NCBI GenBank assembly: GCA_002408385.1
Contig: DHSB01000003.1
Location: forward strand, 89,858 to 97,020
Source of the DNA: Myxococcales bacterium UBA5297
GTDB taxonomy: Bacteria > Myxococcota > Myxococcia > Myxococcales > UBA5297
Length of the DNA: 7,163 nt
Direction: 5' to 3'
Both the position numbers and the translations under genes were made by a program. Positions 6,245 through 7,163 of the stretch are shown here, piece after piece. A model generated the notes under the pieces. The model worked only from the letters and a program-made list of their open reading frames with translations. It was not told the origin of the DNA and searched no databases. Positions within the stretch are counted from its first letter, which is position 1. Every line of letters starts with the position of its first letter.

Positions 6245-6979
6245 ATGGCATTCGATTTCGAGTCCAGGATGGCTTCGTTGGATCCGGCCAGCCGCAACGT
6301 CCTGCCCGATATGCCTATCGGCACAGCGATTCGGGAGGCGCGCGGACTTTTCGATTTCGTGATGAATGGGCGCTATGAGAAGTATTCAGCGCTGCCGCGG
6401 TTCGACATGGAGCTGGTGGACGGGCTGCCGGTCCTTGTTGGCAAGCTCGACGAGGCAGAAGCCCAGTGGCAGACGCTCAAGATCCGCACTCAGCAGGCTA
6501 CGCTGCGCCCGGTTCGCGAGGAGGGCGAGTCGTTCCGCTCCGACATGCTCGCCGCGGCCCGGTTCCTCCTCCGCGAGGACGAGGAGGCGATGGCGCTTGT
6601 CGACCGGATCGCCGAGGGAAGTGGAATCGACGATCTGACGCTCGACCTGAACAACCTCGCCCGCGTCGCCGAACAGCACGCCGACCTCTTCGCGACCGCC
6701 GAAGACCTGCCCAAGGACCTTCCGGCCTATGCACGCTCGCTGTCGACGAAGCTGTCGGCGCTTCAGGAGAGCCCGGAGTCGCGCGCCGCAATCGAACACC
6801 GCAACCAGGTCTTCTTCCTGCTTGACTTCGCGGTCGACGAGATTCGTGCCGCCGGGCGCTACTTGTACCGGAAGGACCCGAAGACGCTGGCGCTGTTGGC
6901 CAGTGCCTACGTCAAAAAGAAGAACCGCCGCCGGCGCCAGGAGAAGCCCTCGGTCGAAAAGTCCGAGCAGAAAGAGTAG
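6245..6979 (+). CDS. Helical soluble protein of unknown function
   Basis: The product is 244 aa, with no signal peptide, no membrane segment and no cysteine, so it should be cytoplasmic. Codons mostly end in G or C, as in selD and unlike the genes between. From about residue 60 onward the sequence is mostly amphipathic helix (for example KLDEAEAQWQTLKIRTQQA, DEEAMALVDRIAEG, LNNLARVAEQHADLF and FFLLDFAVDEIRAAGRYLY), consistent with a helical bundle. The last 23 residues form a very basic tail (YVKKKNRRRRQEKPS and onward), which could bind nucleic acid or another acidic partner; that is inference only. I do not recognise the family. The good codon bias and strong ribosome binding site suggest a real, expressed gene. 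It has no operon partner in the window and is followed 15 nt later by a terminator-like hairpin. Confidence 0.85.
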   Translation: MAFDFESRMASLDPASRNVLPDMPIGTAIREARGLFDFVMNGRYEKYSALPRFDMELVDGLPVLVGKLDEAEAQWQTLKIRTQQATLRPVREEGESFRSDMLAAARFLLREDEEAMALVDRIAEGSGIDDLTLDLNNLARVAEQHADLFATAEDLPKDLPAYARSLSTKLSALQESPESRAAIEHRNQVFFLLDFAVDEIRAAGRYLYRKDPKTLALLASAYVKKKNRRRRQEKPSVEKSEQKE

Positions 6980-6994
6980 CTCTCCGAGGGATTT

Positions 6995-7026
6995 GGTCGC
7001 CGAGGGCGAGCGTGCCCTCGGCGATC
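6995..7026 (+). terminator. Terminator-like hairpin after the helical protein gene
   Basis: CGCCGAGGGC (6998-7007) pairs perfectly with GCCCTCGGCG (7014-7023) across the loop GAGCGT. Three further pairs, one of them G-T, extend the stem to 6995-7026. It begins 15 nt after the stop codon. The bases after it are only mildly T-rich (CTCCTTCTG), so termination strength is uncertain. It could also serve a gene converging from the right. Confidence 0.5.
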
Positions 7027-7079
7027 AGCTCCTTCTGCCGTTCGGCCGCCTGTTTGCCACTTTGACCTGCCCGCCCCGG

Positions 7080-7157
7080 CCCGAAGGCCGTCCGTGCCGC
7101 GCCGAAGGCCGTCCGTGCCGCGCCGAAGGCCGTCCGTGCCGCGCCGAAGGCCGTCCG
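7080..7157. repeat. 21-bp tandem repeat (about 3.7 copies) at the window edge
   Basis: A 21-bp unit beginning GCCGAAGGCCGTCC and ending GTGCCGC occurs at 7080-7100 (first base changed), 7101-7121 and 7122-7142, with a partial copy at 7143-7157. The copies are almost identical. On the minus strand an open frame reads through them as the heptapeptide AARTAFG, but a 21-bp period allows that by chance. It is most simply a minisatellite. Confidence 0.85.
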
Positions 7158-7163
7158 AATCAC

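Noticed and set aside
7080..7163. The edge repeats as a CRISPR array.
   Set aside because: The 21-bp units abut with no spacers between them.

Overview
The window looks like chromosomal DNA from a G+C-rich bacterium. Two outer genes (selD and a helical hypothetical protein) use mostly G or C at third codon positions. The middle genes include lipoproteins with a long Asp/Ala/Ser/Gly-rich linker after the lipid-anchored cysteine. That linker style, with Kelch/propeller-like exported proteins and tandem repeats between genes, suggests Myxococcota (for example the Polyangia/Sandaracinaceae side). The taxon is an inference from style, not from a marker gene.

Layout: 1-180 is a compound tandem repeat (18-bp units, two 7-bp-stem hairpins, a 21-bp direct repeat). 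181-321 is non-coding leader. 322-1365 is selD, whose catalytic position is an in-frame UGA (367-369) followed by a bacterial SECIS-type hairpin (389-407), so the gene encodes a selenoprotein of about 347 aa. 1366-1685 holds no gene. 1686-2135 encodes a small exported protein and 2132-3100, overlapping it by GTGA, encodes a leaderless protein with one Kelch-like repeat. A perfect 13-bp hairpin (3114-3144) separates these from 3178-4557, a beta-rich lipoprotein. 4602-6012 is a tandem second copy of that lipoprotein, broken by three frame lesions. 6245-6979 encodes a soluble helical protein of unknown function, followed by a terminator-like hairpin (6995-7026) and a 21-bp minisatellite running to the window edge.

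Only selD has a known pathway: it makes selenophosphate for selenocysteine tRNA charging and/or tRNA 2-selenouridine. Because SelD itself appears to contain selenocysteine, it needs its own product to be made. No selA, selB, tRNA-Sec or mnmH is visible, so they must lie elsewhere. The middle block (about 1640-6010) is visibly less G+C-biased than the flanks and holds lineage-specific, duplicated and decaying envelope-protein genes; it reads as accessory DNA between selD and the downstream gene.

The most informative observations are the recoded UGA in selD and the lipoprotein pair. In that pair each copy has lost something the other keeps: a 69-bp deletion between CGCGGC repeats in copy 1, and a 31-bp deletion between GGTG repeats plus two +1 shifts in copy 2. 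I found no convincing new defence, mobile or regulatory system.
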